The position numbers and the translations under genes are program-made. Below, in pieces: positions 37,785 to 49,252 of a stretch of 64,000 nucleotides of DNA; the first letter of the stretch is position 1; every line of letters starts with the position of its first letter. The stretch covers positions 1,612,001-1,676,000 of the forward strand of contig NZ_CP051006.1 in NCBI RefSeq assembly GCF_014673495.1, written 5' to 3'. This DNA is from Streptomyces griseofuscus (GTDB taxonomy: Bacteria > Actinomycetota > Actinomycetes > Streptomycetales > Streptomycetaceae). The notes under the pieces are model-generated. The model saw only the letters and a list, made by a program, of their open reading frames with translations. It had not been told where the DNA came from and ran no database searches.

Positions 37785-38627
37785 TTACGGCGCTGTCAGC
37801 GGCGAGTACGCGCCCGGGGTGCGGTCGCGGTAGAACTGCCAGCGGTCGCGGACCTCGCGGAGTTTGGCCATGTCCAGGTCGCGGACGACCAGTTCGGTCT
37901 CCTTGTCACTGGCGACCTCGCCGACGTACTGGGCCTCGGGGTCCACGAAGTAGGTGGTGCCGTAGAAGTCGTTGTCGCCCAGGTCCTCCACGCCGACCCG
38001 GTTGATCGCGCCGACGAAGTACTCGTTGGCGGCGGCCGCGGCCGGCTGCTCCAGCTGCCACAGGTACTTGGACAGGCCGCGGGAGGTGGCCGAGGGGTTG
38101 AAGACGATCTCGGCGCCTTCGAGGCCGAGCGCCCGCCAGCCCTCGGGGAAGTGGCGGTCGTAGCAGATGTACACGCCGATCCTGCCGACGGCGGTGTCGA
38201 AGACGGGCCAGCCGCTGTTGCCCGGGCGGAAGTAGAACTTCTCCCAGAAGCCCTGCACCTGGGGGATGTGGGTCTTGCGGTACTTGCCGAGGTAGCTGCC
38301 GTCCGCGTCGATCACGGCGGCGGTGTTGTAGAGGACGCCCGGCTGCTCCTCCTCGTACATCGGCAGGATCAGCACGATGCCGAGGGCGCGGGCGAGGGAC
38401 TGGAAGCGCTGGACGGTCGGACCCTCGGGGATCCGCTCGGCGTAGTCGTAGAACGCCTTGTCCTGGACCTGGCAGAAGTAGGGTCCGTAGAACAGCTCCT
38501 GGAAGCACAGGACTTGGGCGCCCTGCGCGGCCGCGTCGCGGACCGCCTGCTCGTGGACCTGGATCATGGATTCCTTGTCGCCGGTCCAGGCGGTCTGGAA
38601 GAGGGCGGCACGGATCACTCGGCTCAT
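37785..38627 (-). CDS. Nitrilase-superfamily beta-ureidopropionase-like amidohydrolase (copy 1)
   Basis: The 280-residue enzyme probably hydrolyses N-carbamoyl-beta-alanine to beta-alanine, CO2 and NH3. The Glu-Lys-Cys triad is visible in CFQELF, GKYRKTHIP and VYICYDRHFPEG. GGAGG precedes the ATG by about six bases. A close paralogue lies at 41700-42542, with most motifs identical by eye. The gap of 102 bases to the dihydropyrimidinase start allows separate promoters. Confidence 0.92.
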   Translation of the reverse strand: MSRVIRAALFQTAWTGDKESMIQVHEQAVRDAAAQGAQVLCFQELFYGPYFCQVQDKAFYDYAERIPEGPTVQRFQSLARALGIVLILPMYEEEQPGVLYNTAAVIDADGSYLGKYRKTHIPQVQGFWEKFYFRPGNSGWPVFDTAVGRIGVYICYDRHFPEGWRALGLEGAEIVFNPSATSRGLSKYLWQLEQPAAAAANEYFVGAINRVGVEDLGDNDFYGTTYFVDPEAQYVGEVASDKETELVVRDLDMAKLREVRDRWQFYRDRTPGAYSPLTAP

Positions 38628-38782
38628 CGGGGCCTCCGGTAGCGGGGTGTGCGGTGAGCCTAGGAAGCGGGCGGGCCGGCTTCGACGGGCAGCGTGTCAC
38701 GTCCCCGGGGGCTTCGCGTGCCACCGTGTCATGTCTGCGCGGGCCCATGTCTCACCGCCGTTTTCCCAGGTGGTCACAGGTT

Positions 38783-40360
38783 TCAGCGTTGTTGCGCATC
38801 ATGCGCGAGCAGCGCGATGTGGACGGAGGCCGCCTGTTCGAAGTCGTCCAGGTCGACACCGAGGCGGCCCTGTATGGCCTCCAGGCGGCGGTAGAGCGCG
38901 GGCCGGGAGACATGGTGGAGCTGGGCGGTACGGGATTTGTTGCGGCCGGTGGCGAGGTAGGTGCGCAGCACTTCGAGCAGCTCGGGCTCGGCCTTGCGCA
39001 GCAGCCCGTCCAACTCCCGTTCCGCGAACGACTGCACGTCCGGGTTCTCCCGCAACAGCCTTACGAGCCCCCGTAGATGGACGTCCTTGAGGCGTACGAC
39101 GGCGGGCAGTCCGAGGGCGGCGGCTGAGCCGGCGACGGCGTCGGCGACATGGCGGGCCTCGCGCAGCCCCGCGGGCACCTCGTCCCAGCCGGTGCGCGGG
39201 TCGGCTGCGGCGACCAGGGCGTCCGGCCGCCCGGTTGCCTCCCGCAGCCGGGCCGCGAAGAGCGCGGTGAGGGCGTCGGCGGCCCGGTCGCGCGGCAGGC
39301 TGAGCAGAACGGCGGTCACACCGTCGGCCAGCTCGGCGGCGAGCCCGGACAGGCCCAGCACCCGCAACAGCCGGTCCAGTACGGCGGGTTCGGCGCCCGG
39401 CACGACGAGCGGCACGAAGGTGCGCAGATTGACCGGGAGCCCGGCGGCGCGGGCGCGCGGCAGCAGTTGGCGGGCCGGTACGACACCGGAGACGAGGTCG
39501 GTGAGCAGGCTCTGCGCGGACTGCTCCTCCCAGCTCAGCGCGGAGCCGCCGAGCATGCGGTGCAGCACCAGGGCCTCGGCGGCGCGGTCGGCGAGCAGCC
39601 GTCCGTTGGCCGGCTCGCCCCGGTAACCGCACAGCAGCAGCCGGCCCCAGCGTTCGCCGCGGCCGCCGAGTTCGGCGCTGATCCAGGCGTCCAGGGCGCC
39701 GCCGCCGGCCTGCCGGGAGACCCGCTCCCAGTCGCGCAGCACATCGTCCACGGCGGAGCGCTCCCCCGCCGTGGCGAGGACGCGATGGGCGAGATTGGTG
39801 AGGACGACGGGACAGGCGCTGTGCCGGGCGACCTCGTCGAGCAGCCGCTGGAGCGGGGCGCCGGCCGTGATCAGCGCGGTGAGGTCGGTGCGGACCGCCT
39901 CGGACAGGCTGACGGCCGCGAACTTGCGCCGTACCAGCCGGGACTGCACCTCCTCGGTCAGCTCGGCGAAGGGGAAGGGGCGGTGCAGCACGACCAGGGG
40001 GAGGCCGCAGCGTTCGGCGGCGCGGCGCATCACCTCGGGCGGGGTTGGGAAGGCCCGGCCGAGGCCGAGGACCACGGCGGCGGCCTCGGCCCGGTGCAGC
40101 GACTGGATGTACTCGGCCTGCCGGCTCTCGTCACCGGCGAGGAGCACCCCGGTGGTGAGCACCATCTCGCCGCCGGTGAGCATCACGCCCACATCGGCGG
40201 CCTCGGCGACATGCACCCAGCGCACCGCCCGGTCGAGGCCGCCGGCGCCGGCCACCACCTCGGGTTCCCCGGCCAGTACCCGCTCCAGGGTGAGCACCTG
40301 GCGCACGGAGAGGGCGGGTTCCGGCGGGGCGGCGGGATGGGAGGCGGAGGTGGTGGTCAT
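38783..40360 (-). CDS. PucR-family transcriptional regulator
   Basis: The 525-residue protein has a PucR N-terminal ligand domain (about 18-135, beginning LSVRQVLTLERVLAGEPEVVAG), a GGDEF-like middle and a C-terminal HTH (about 455-515). The HTH includes LATGRNKSRTAQLHHVSRPALYRRL. PucR proteins control purine or pyrimidine breakdown genes, so it probably regulates the flanking catabolic genes. ATG 40360 has AAGGGGAT upstream. It sits between the two ureidopropionase-aminotransferase blocks. Confidence 0.92.
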   Translation of the reverse strand: MTTTSASHPAAPPEPALSVRQVLTLERVLAGEPEVVAGAGGLDRAVRWVHVAEAADVGVMLTGGEMVLTTGVLLAGDESRQAEYIQSLHRAEAAAVVLGLGRAFPTPPEVMRRAAERCGLPLVVLHRPFPFAELTEEVQSRLVRRKFAAVSLSEAVRTDLTALITAGAPLQRLLDEVARHSACPVVLTNLAHRVLATAGERSAVDDVLRDWERVSRQAGGGALDAWISAELGGRGERWGRLLLCGYRGEPANGRLLADRAAEALVLHRMLGGSALSWEEQSAQSLLTDLVSGVVPARQLLPRARAAGLPVNLRTFVPLVVPGAEPAVLDRLLRVLGLSGLAAELADGVTAVLLSLPRDRAADALTALFAARLREATGRPDALVAAADPRTGWDEVPAGLREARHVADAVAGSAAALGLPAVVRLKDVHLRGLVRLLRENPDVQSFAERELDGLLRKAEPELLEVLRTYLATGRNKSRTAQLHHVSRPALYRRLEAIQGRLGVDLDDFEQAASVHIALLAHDAQQR

Positions 40361-40416
40361 GGCCGTATCCCCTTGCTCGGCAGTGCCAGGTGTCCCCTTG
40401 GTGTAGTACGCGTTTG

Positions 40417-41703
40417 TTACGAGTACGCGCTCCTGAGCGCTTCTTCCAGGATGGCGGCGCCCTCCTCGGCCTCCGCGACGGTCAGCGACAGCGGCGGGGC
40501 GACGCGCAGGGCGCTGGTGTCATGGCCGCCGCCCTTGCCGATGAGCAGGCCGCCGGCGCGGGCCGCCTCCAGGACGGCGGAGGCAGCCTGCGGGTCGGCC
40601 TCGTCGGTGCCGGGTTTCGCCAGCTCGATGCCGATCATCAGACCGCGCCCGCGGATCTCGCGCACCCCCGGCAGCTGGGCGGAGACGGCCCGCAGCCGCT
40701 CGATGAGCAGGCCGCCGACCCGGCGGGCGTTGCCCTGGAGGTCGTGGTCGAGGAGGTAGGCGAGGTTGGCGAGCCCGGCGGCCATGGTGAGCTGAGTGCC
40801 GCCGAAGGTGGAGATGCTGTTGGCGTCCAGGCAGTTCATCAGCTCGGCACGGGCGATGACGCCGCCGATGGAGGCGCCGTTGCCGATGCCCTTGGCGAAG
40901 GTGACGATGTCCGGCGGGCCGCTCGCGGCGTGTGCTCCCCAGCCCCAGAAGTGGTCGCCGGTGCGGCCCCAGCCGGTCTGCACCTCGTCGGAGATCCACA
41001 GGATGCCGCGTTCCTTGAGCACTTCGTGGAAGTCGGCGTACAGCCCGTCGGGCGGTGAGGTGAACCCGCCGACGCCCTGGATGGGTTCGGCGATCAGTGC
41101 GGCCGGGGGCCGGGTGTGGCCGAGGACGTCCCGCAGGTCGGCGACGCAGGCGTCGGTGAAGGCGCGGTCGTCCAGATGCGCGAAGGGGCCCCGGGTGCGG
41201 ACGCCGCCGTGCACGTACAGGGTCTGGAGCGGGGAGAGCGAGGTCGGTGACCAGCTGCGGTTGCCGGTGATGCCGACGGTGGAGAAGGAGCGGCCGTGGT
41301 AGCTGTTGCGCATGGCCAGGACGGTGTTGGAGCGCCGGTACGTGGTGGCGAGCAGCAGGGCGGTGTCGTTGGCCTCGGTGCCGGAGGTGGTGAAGAAGAC
41401 CCGGGCGTCGGGGATGCCGCTCACCTGGGCGATGCGCTCGGCGAGTTCCACCATCGGGCGGTTGAGGTAGAGGGTCGAGGAGTGCAGGATGCGCCCGGCC
41501 TGCTCGCTGACCGCCTTGGTGACCTCGGGCAGCGCGTGCGCGGTCATGGTGGTGAGGATGCCGCCGAAGAAGTCCAGGTAGCGGTTGCCGTCGGAGTCCC
41601 AGACATGGCGGCCCTCGCCATGGGTGATCTCGATCGGGTCGTCGTAGTAGAGGGCGAGCCAGTCGGGCATCACCCGGCGGTGGCGGGAGTAGAGGTCGCT
41701 CAC
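40417..41703 (-). CDS. Class III PLP aminotransferase (probable beta-alanine/aminoisobutyrate transaminase)
   Basis: The 428-residue fold-type I enzyme shows GTEAND for phosphate binding, SDEVQTGWGRTG with the cofactor-pyridine aspartate, and FAKGIGNG with the PLP lysine. The sequence style resembles AGXT2-type enzymes, which transaminate beta-alanine or 3-aminoisobutyrate with pyruvate. That fits as the step after ureidopropionase. The GTG at 41703 overlaps the upstream nitrilase stop by four bases (GTGA). Exact amino donor is inferred from the cluster. Confidence 0.9.
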   Translation of the reverse strand: MSDLYSRHRRVMPDWLALYYDDPIEITHGEGRHVWDSDGNRYLDFFGGILTTMTAHALPEVTKAVSEQAGRILHSSTLYLNRPMVELAERIAQVSGIPDARVFFTTSGTEANDTALLLATTYRRSNTVLAMRNSYHGRSFSTVGITGNRSWSPTSLSPLQTLYVHGGVRTRGPFAHLDDRAFTDACVADLRDVLGHTRPPAALIAEPIQGVGGFTSPPDGLYADFHEVLKERGILWISDEVQTGWGRTGDHFWGWGAHAASGPPDIVTFAKGIGNGASIGGVIARAELMNCLDANSISTFGGTQLTMAAGLANLAYLLDHDLQGNARRVGGLLIERLRAVSAQLPGVREIRGRGLMIGIELAKPGTDEADPQAASAVLEAARAGGLLIGKGGGHDTSALRVAPPLSLTVAEAEEGAAILEEALRSAYS

Positions 41704-42542
41704 GGCTGCACCAGCCCTTCGTAGGCGTCGGGACGGCGGTCGCGGTAGAAGGCCCACTGCTGCCGTACGTCGTCGATGAGTGCGAAGTCCAGGTCGCGGA
41801 CGAGGAGTTCCTCGTCCTTGTCGCCCGCGACATCGCCGACGAACCGGCCGCGGGGGTCCACGAAGTACGACGTCCCGTAGAAGTCGTTGGTCCCGTACTC
41901 CTCTTGTCCCACCCGGTTGATGGCGGCGACGAAGTACTCGTTGGCGACGGCCGCGGCGGGCTGCTCCAGCTGCCAGAGATGAGCGGACAGGCTCCGGTGG
42001 GTGGCCGAGGGGTTGTAGACCAACTGGGCGCCGCCGAGGCCGAGTTGCCGCCAGCCCTCGGGGAAGTGGCGGTCGTAGCAGATGTAGACGCCGACCCGGC
42101 CGACGGCGGTGTCGAAGACGGGCCAGCCGAGGTTGCCGGGGCGGAAGTAGTACTTCTCCCAGAAGCCCTCGACCTGGGGGATGTGATGCTTGCGGTACTT
42201 GCCGAGGTAGGTGCCGTCGGCGTCGATCACGGCGGCGGCGTTGTAGTAGAACCCGGGCTGCTCGACCTCGAAGACCGGCACGACGATCACCATCCCGGTC
42301 TCCCGCGCGAGTTCCCGCATCCGCCCCACGGTCGGCCCGTCGGGCACGGGCTCGGCCCACCGGAAGTGCTCCCGGTCCTGGACCTGGCAGAAGTAGGGGG
42401 CGTTGAACACCTCCTGGAACCCGATGATCCGCGCGCCCCGCCGGGCCGCCTCACGGGCGTGCTCCTCGTGTTTCGCCACCATGGACTCGGTGTCGCCGGT
42501 CCAGGTGGCCTGGACCAGTGCGGCGCGGACGACGTTGGCCAT
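41700..42542 (-). CDS. Nitrilase-superfamily beta-ureidopropionase-like amidohydrolase (copy 2)
   Basis: This 280-residue paralogue of the 37785-38627 product has the same Glu-Lys-Cys triad (GFQEVF, GKYRKHHIP, VYICYDRHFPEG). ATG 42542 has AAGGAG six bases upstream (42549-42554), which makes it the same length as copy 1; an ATG at 42560 would add six residues. Its stop overlaps the aminotransferase start. A palindrome in the leader (42572-42599) may control this two-gene unit. The two copies may differ in substrate, for instance carbamoyl-beta-alanine against carbamoyl-aminoisobutyrate. Confidence 0.92.
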   Translation of the reverse strand: MANVVRAALVQATWTGDTESMVAKHEEHAREAARRGARIIGFQEVFNAPYFCQVQDREHFRWAEPVPDGPTVGRMRELARETGMVIVVPVFEVEQPGFYYNAAAVIDADGTYLGKYRKHHIPQVEGFWEKYYFRPGNLGWPVFDTAVGRVGVYICYDRHFPEGWRQLGLGGAQLVYNPSATHRSLSAHLWQLEQPAAAVANEYFVAAINRVGQEEYGTNDFYGTSYFVDPRGRFVGDVAGDKDEELLVRDLDFALIDDVRQQWAFYRDRRPDAYEGLVQP

Positions 42543-42571
42543 GAGCTGCTCCTTCGACATGACGTCAGAGC

Positions 42572-42599
42572 CTCTACGCCCGTAGAGCAGACCGTAGAG
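42572..42599. promoter_or_regulatory. CTCTACG palindrome plus third half-site before the nitrilase-aminotransferase unit
   Basis: CTCTACG (42572-42578), two bases, then CGTAGAG (42581-42587) form a perfect palindrome; another CGTAGAG follows at 42593-42599. It sits 30-57 bases before the start codon, where an operator would overlap the promoter or leader. The PucR regulator is a candidate ligand, but no such site is seen before the other cluster genes. Confidence 0.5.
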
Positions 42600-42693
42600 G
42601 CACGAACGTAAGCCTCCGGGGCCGCCTTGCCAAGACCATCGCCGCCAACCCGCCGATTCACACTCCGGTGGGTGAGCAGGGGGCGGCCGCTCC

Positions 42694-42945
42694 TCAGACG
42701 GTCAGCGGGGTGCAGTGCACCGCCAGCTCGTCCATCGACAGGCCGAGCGATCTCGCCAGCGCGGCCACCGTGAAGAAGGCCGGGGTCGGGGCGCGGCCGG
42801 TCTCGATCTTGCGGAGGGTCTCGGCAGAGACGCCCGCAGCGGCGGCGACCTCGACCATGCTGCGGTCACCGCGCGCCTCACGCAGCAGCCGCCCGAGCCG
42901 CTCGCCGCGCTCGTGCTCTTCGGGGGTGAGGGGGGTGCGCACCAT
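42694..42945 (-). CDS. XRE-family HTH transcriptional regulator
   Basis: The protein has about 83 residues and is almost only a helix-turn-helix domain (MVEVAAAAGVSAETLRKIETGRAPTP). ATG 42945 is preferred over an upstream in-frame start at 42975. It is divergent from a leaderless methionine aminopeptidase gene, and the shared 86-base gap holds repeated CAAATACCG elements. It is therefore likely to regulate that gene and itself. Confidence 0.88.
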   Translation of the reverse strand: MVRTPLTPEEHERGERLGRLLREARGDRSMVEVAAAAGVSAETLRKIETGRAPTPAFFTVAALARSLGLSMDELAVHCTPLTV

Positions 42946-42976
42946 GCGTCCATTGTGCCCGTCACCCTCCCCCATT

Positions 42977-43024
42977 CAAATACCGCCCTCCCGGCGCATC
43001 CCCCAATACAAATACCGGTATAGT
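42977..43024 (+). promoter_or_regulatory. Repeated CAAATACCG boxes and TATAGT -10 hexamer before the aminopeptidase gene
   Basis: CAAATACCG occurs at 42977-42985 and 43009-43017, 32 bases apart. The second copy is part of the palindrome ATACCGGTAT (43012-43021), which overlaps a TATAGT hexamer (43019-43024). The hexamer ends seven bases before the ATG at 43032, so transcription would begin at or near the start codon. This is a likely XRE-controlled promoter. Confidence 0.65.
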
Positions 43025-43031
43025 AATTGGC

Positions 43032-43808
43032 ATGGTGGAACTGAAGACGGAAGCGTCCATCGACGCGATGTATGCCGCGGGCCAGGTCGTCGGGCAGGCC
43101 CTGAGTGCCGTACGCAAGGCCGCGGACGTGGGGGTCTCGCTGCTGGAGCTCGACGAGGTGGCACGGGAGGTGCTGCGGGCGGCGGGGGCCACCTCGCCCT
43201 TCCTCGGGTACCGCCCCTCCTTCGCCCCGACCCCCTTCCCCGCGGTGATCTGCGCCTCGGTCAATGACGCGATCGTGCACGGCATCCCCACCGGGTACCG
43301 GCTGCGCGACGGCGACCTGGTGTCCATCGACTGCGGGGCCCTGCTGGACGGCTGGGCCGGCGACTCGGCGATCAGCTTCGTGGTGGGCCGCGCCCGCCCG
43401 GAGGACGTACGGCTGGTCGACACCGCCGAGCTGGCACTGGCGGCGGGCATCGCGGCGGCCGTGGCCGGCAACCGGATCGGCGACATCGCCCACGCCGTCG
43501 GCCGGGTCTGCCGTACGGCGGGCTACGGCGTCCCGCAGGACTTCGGCGGCCATGGCATCGGCCGCCGTATGCACGAGGACCCCTCGGTCCCGAACGAGGG
43601 CCGCCCCGGCCGCGGCTTCCCGCTGCGCCCCGGTCTGGTCCTGGCGATCGAGCCGATGCTGATCGGCGGCGGCCGGGACGACTACTACGAGGCCCCCGAC
43701 GGCTGGACCCTGCGCACGAGCGACGGCTCCCGCGCGGCGCACGCGGAACACACGGTGGCGATCACGGAGCAGGGCCCCCGGATCCTCACGGCACGCGTCC
43801 CCGCCTGA
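43032..43808 (+). CDS. map: Type I methionine aminopeptidase (leaderless)
   Basis: The 258-residue enzyme removes N-terminal methionine. The metal ligands can be seen: Asp in SIDCGALLDGWAGD, His in GGHGIGRRMHEDP, Glu in LAIEPML and EHTVAIT. There is no ribosome site, and a -10-like TATAGT ends seven bases before the ATG, so the message is probably leaderless. Streptomycetes usually carry more than one map gene. This one is paired with an XRE regulator, suggesting conditional expression. Confidence 0.93.
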   Translation: MVELKTEASIDAMYAAGQVVGQALSAVRKAADVGVSLLELDEVAREVLRAAGATSPFLGYRPSFAPTPFPAVICASVNDAIVHGIPTGYRLRDGDLVSIDCGALLDGWAGDSAISFVVGRARPEDVRLVDTAELALAAGIAAAVAGNRIGDIAHAVGRVCRTAGYGVPQDFGGHGIGRRMHEDPSVPNEGRPGRGFPLRPGLVLAIEPMLIGGGRDDYYEAPDGWTLRTSDGSRAAHAEHTVAITEQGPRILTARVPA

Positions 43809-43930
43809 GGGGCGCCCGTTCCTCCGCTCGGGCGAACATGCCCAGCCCCCTACTTCATGCCATCGTGGGCATGAGCAGCCCCACTCCGGGTTACCCGGCG
43901 GAGCCACCGTCAGCGAAGGAAAGCATCGCC

Positions 43931-46486
<2,556 letters not shown>

Positions 46487-46492
46487 GACCCG

Positions 46493-46537
46493 TGCGCGAA
46501 GGTGCCGGAGGCGAGCCGCCTCCGGCACCTTCGCGCA
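46493..46537. terminator. Perfect 21-base hairpin terminator after the Clp ATPase gene
   Basis: A 21-base arm (46493-46513), three-base loop AGC and exact complement (46517-46537) form a very stable hairpin seven bases after the stop. It lies between two convergent genes and probably ends transcripts from both sides; the other stop is at 46555. Confidence 0.9.
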
Positions 46538-46554
46538 GGTCGTGCGTACGGCGG

Positions 46555-48363
46555 CTACGGGGCCGGGTCGACCACCATCGCCGAGCCCCCGCCGCGTCGT
46601 ACCTTCTCGGCCGCGGCCAGCCACTCGCCGTTCGGCAGCCGCTGCACCCCGGTCGCGGCGCCGATCTCCGGGTTGAGGGTGAAGTGGTGGCCGATGGCCT
46701 CCAGCTGCTGTCTCAACGGGCTGTTGTACAGGGCGGGTTCGAGTTCGGTCTGGGCCGCGTTGCGCTGGCTGGCGCGGGGCGCGGCGATGGCGTCGACCAG
46801 CGGCAGGTGCCGGTCGAGGAACTCGGTGAGGGTCTGGAGCACCGTGGTGATGATGGTCGCGCCGCCGGGCGAACCCAGCGCCACCACGGGCCGGTTGCTG
46901 CCGTCGAGGACGATCGCCGGCGAGATCGAGGAGCGCGGCCGCTTGCCCGGACCGGGCAGGTTCGGGTCGGGCACGGACGGGCTCGCCGGGGTGAAGGAGA
47001 AGTCCGTCAGCTCGTTGTTGAGCAGGAAGCCCCGGCCGGGCACGGTCATCGCGCTGCCGCCGGTCTGCTCGATGGTGAGGGTGTACGAGACGACGTCACC
47101 CCACTTGTCGGCCACCGTGAGATGGGTGGTGTTCTGGCCCTCGTACGTCGTCGGCGCCGCCTTGCCGCCCTTGGCGCAGTCCTTCGGGTGGTACGGGTCG
47201 CCGGGGGCGAGCGGGCTGGTGAGGACCGCGTCGTCCTTGATCAGGCAGGCCCGCGAGTCGGCGAACCTCTGCGAGAGCAACTGGCGGGTGGGGACCTTCT
47301 CGTAGGCGGGGTCGCCGACCCAGCGGCCGCGGTCGGCGAAGGCGATCCGGCTGGCCTCGATGAAGTGGTGCAGATACTGCGCCTCGCTCATCTTCGACAG
47401 GTCGGAGCTCTCCAGGATGTTGAGCGCCTCGCCGACCGTGGTGCCGCCCGAGGAGGACGGGGCGATGGAGTAGACGTTCAGACCGCGGTACGCCGTCCTG
47501 GTGGGCGCCAGGAGCTTGGCGCGGTAGACGGCGAGGTCCTTCTCGGCGAGCTTGCCGGGGCGGGCGTTCCAGCCGGAGGCCGGGTCCACGGGCGGGTGCT
47601 CGACGGTCCTGACGATGTCGTCGCCTATGTCGCCGTGGTAGATCGCCCCCATCCCTTTCTTCGCCAACTCCTCGTAGGTCTTGGCGAGTTCGGGATTCTT
47701 GAAGGTCGAGCCGACGGCCGGCAGCTTGCCGCCGGGCAGGAACAGCCGGGCGGTGTCCGGGAAGTAGCGGAACCGGGTCTCGTTGCCGGCGGTCTGCGAG
47801 CGGAAGGTGTCGTCCACGGTGAAGCCGTCGCGGGCGAGCTTCTCGGCCGGTTTCAGGACGCTGCCGAGCTTCTGACTGCCCCACTGGTCCAGGGCGGTCT
47901 GCCAGGTGGCGGGGGTGCCCGGGGTGCCGACGCTGAGTCCGCTGCTGACGGCGTCGTTGAAGGAGAGCGGTTTGCCGTTCTCCACGAAGAGATCGGAGTC
48001 GGCGCTGCGCGGTGCCGTCTCGCGGCCGTCGATGGTGTGGACCGTGCGGGTCCGCGCGTCGTAGTAGACGAAGTAGCCGCCCCCGCCGACGCCGGACGAG
48101 TAGGGCTCGGTGACGCCGAGCGCGGCGGCGGTGGCGACGGCGGCGTCCACCGCGTTGCCGCCGTGCTCGAGGACCTCGATACCGGCGGCGGTGGCGTCCT
48201 TGTCGACGCTGGCGACGGCACCGCCGTAGCCCACGGCCACCGCTTGTTTGCCGGTCGGCTCGCTCGCCCTCGGGGCGGGCGGCGGTGCCGCGGCCCCCAC
48301 CGTCACCACGGCGGCCGAGACCACCGTCAGAACCGCCAGTCTCCGCGTGCCTGGACGACCCAT
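46555..48363 (-). CDS. ggt: Secreted gamma-glutamyltransferase
   Basis: The 602-residue precursor has a signal peptide (basic start, hydrophobic core to about residue 26). It is autocleaved before a threonine to give large and small subunits. The nucleophile is in GQNTTHLTVADKWGD (about residues 405-420), and oxyanion and substrate residues appear in RPRSSISP and GSPGGAT. It would cleave gamma-glutamyl compounds such as glutathione outside the cell. GGGAGG precedes the ATG by five bases. Confidence 0.95.
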   Translation of the reverse strand: MGRPGTRRLAVLTVVSAAVVTVGAAAPPPAPRASEPTGKQAVAVGYGGAVASVDKDATAAGIEVLEHGGNAVDAAVATAAALGVTEPYSSGVGGGGYFVYYDARTRTVHTIDGRETAPRSADSDLFVENGKPLSFNDAVSSGLSVGTPGTPATWQTALDQWGSQKLGSVLKPAEKLARDGFTVDDTFRSQTAGNETRFRYFPDTARLFLPGGKLPAVGSTFKNPELAKTYEELAKKGMGAIYHGDIGDDIVRTVEHPPVDPASGWNARPGKLAEKDLAVYRAKLLAPTRTAYRGLNVYSIAPSSSGGTTVGEALNILESSDLSKMSEAQYLHHFIEASRIAFADRGRWVGDPAYEKVPTRQLLSQRFADSRACLIKDDAVLTSPLAPGDPYHPKDCAKGGKAAPTTYEGQNTTHLTVADKWGDVVSYTLTIEQTGGSAMTVPGRGFLLNNELTDFSFTPASPSVPDPNLPGPGKRPRSSISPAIVLDGSNRPVVALGSPGGATIITTVLQTLTEFLDRHLPLVDAIAAPRASQRNAAQTELEPALYNSPLRQQLEAIGHHFTLNPEIGAATGVQRLPNGEWLAAAEKVRRGGGSAMVVDPAP

Positions 48364-48505
48364 CCGTACCTCCCGTCGGGACAGTCAGCGCAGCGTAGCC
48401 AGATTGTCACTTTAACGACAGTAGGCCTGGGCCGCTCGCCACACGACCGACACAGTTCGAACACCGGTACGCCCAGGGCACCCTGGCCCGCTACCATGCG
48501 CGGCC

Positions 48506-49252
48506 ATGAACGACGACGTGCGCAACATCGTCCTGGGCCTGGTGGCGACCGCCATCTCCGCCTCCCTTGGCTGGCTGGCCCGTACCTGTCTGTGGCGCCG
48601 CAGTCTCCGGCGCGAGCAGACCTTCTTCGGACTGCCGGAGCACGCCGAGTCGCTGCTCGTCGTCAACCGGGACCCGGCCGCGACCGAGCCCGCGGTGCAC
48701 CGCTACGACGTGTTCGCGCTGCTGGAGTTGTCCGCCCTCATCAAGGAGTGCGGGGCACACGCCGAGGTGGCCACCCAGGACACGGTCCGCCAGGGCTTCG
48801 GCGAGCGCACCGAGTTCTGCGTGGGAGGGCCGGCCTCGAATCGCCGTACGGCCGCGCACCTGTCGGCCATGCTGCCGGGGCTGCGGATCACCACCGACCC
48901 CGAACCGGTCGCCGAGCGCGGCATGTTCCGTATCGGCGGGGAGGTGTACCGGATGGAGCGGGGCGTGTCGGAGTACGTGCTGCTCGCGCGGGTCACCACC
49001 GAGGGCCGGGCCCGTCCGGTGTTCCTGTTCTGCGGCCAGAGCGCGGTCACCAATCAGGCCGCGACCCGCTATCTGGCCCGCCATCACGCGCGGTTGGCCC
49101 GCAAGTACGGCGACGGCACGTTCGTACTCCTGCTGAAGGTCCTCAACTCACAGGCGTACGGGCCGGACGTGGTGGAGTTGGTGGCGGATGTGACCCGGGC
49201 GGCGCGCAGTCCGCTGCCGGAGCCCGAGCCGGAGCCCGCGAGTTCCGCGTGA
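48506..49252 (+). CDS. Conserved membrane-anchored protein of unknown function
   Basis: The 248-residue protein has one N-terminal membrane helix (about residues 7-28, LGLVATAISASLGWLA) and a soluble domain. The soluble domain contains repeated beta-alpha segments (ESLLVVNRDP; VFALLELSALIKECGAHAEV; PVFLFCGQSAVTNQAATRYLARHH). The composition is that of a well-conserved domain, but I cannot name a family. The tail is a PEPEPE repeat. It diverges from ggt across 142 bases. Confidence 0.75.
   Translation: MNDDVRNIVLGLVATAISASLGWLARTCLWRRSLRREQTFFGLPEHAESLLVVNRDPAATEPAVHRYDVFALLELSALIKECGAHAEVATQDTVRQGFGERTEFCVGGPASNRRTAAHLSAMLPGLRITTDPEPVAERGMFRIGGEVYRMERGVSEYVLLARVTTEGRARPVFLFCGQSAVTNQAATRYLARHHARLARKYGDGTFVLLLKVLNSQAYGPDVVELVADVTRAARSPLPEPEPEPASSA

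Noticed and set aside
43818..43837. GTTC...GAAC inverted repeat before the ClpC-like gene as a ClgR box
   Set aside because: The spacing between the CGC and GCG parts is four rather than the five I remember for ClgR sites, so the match is too weak to claim.
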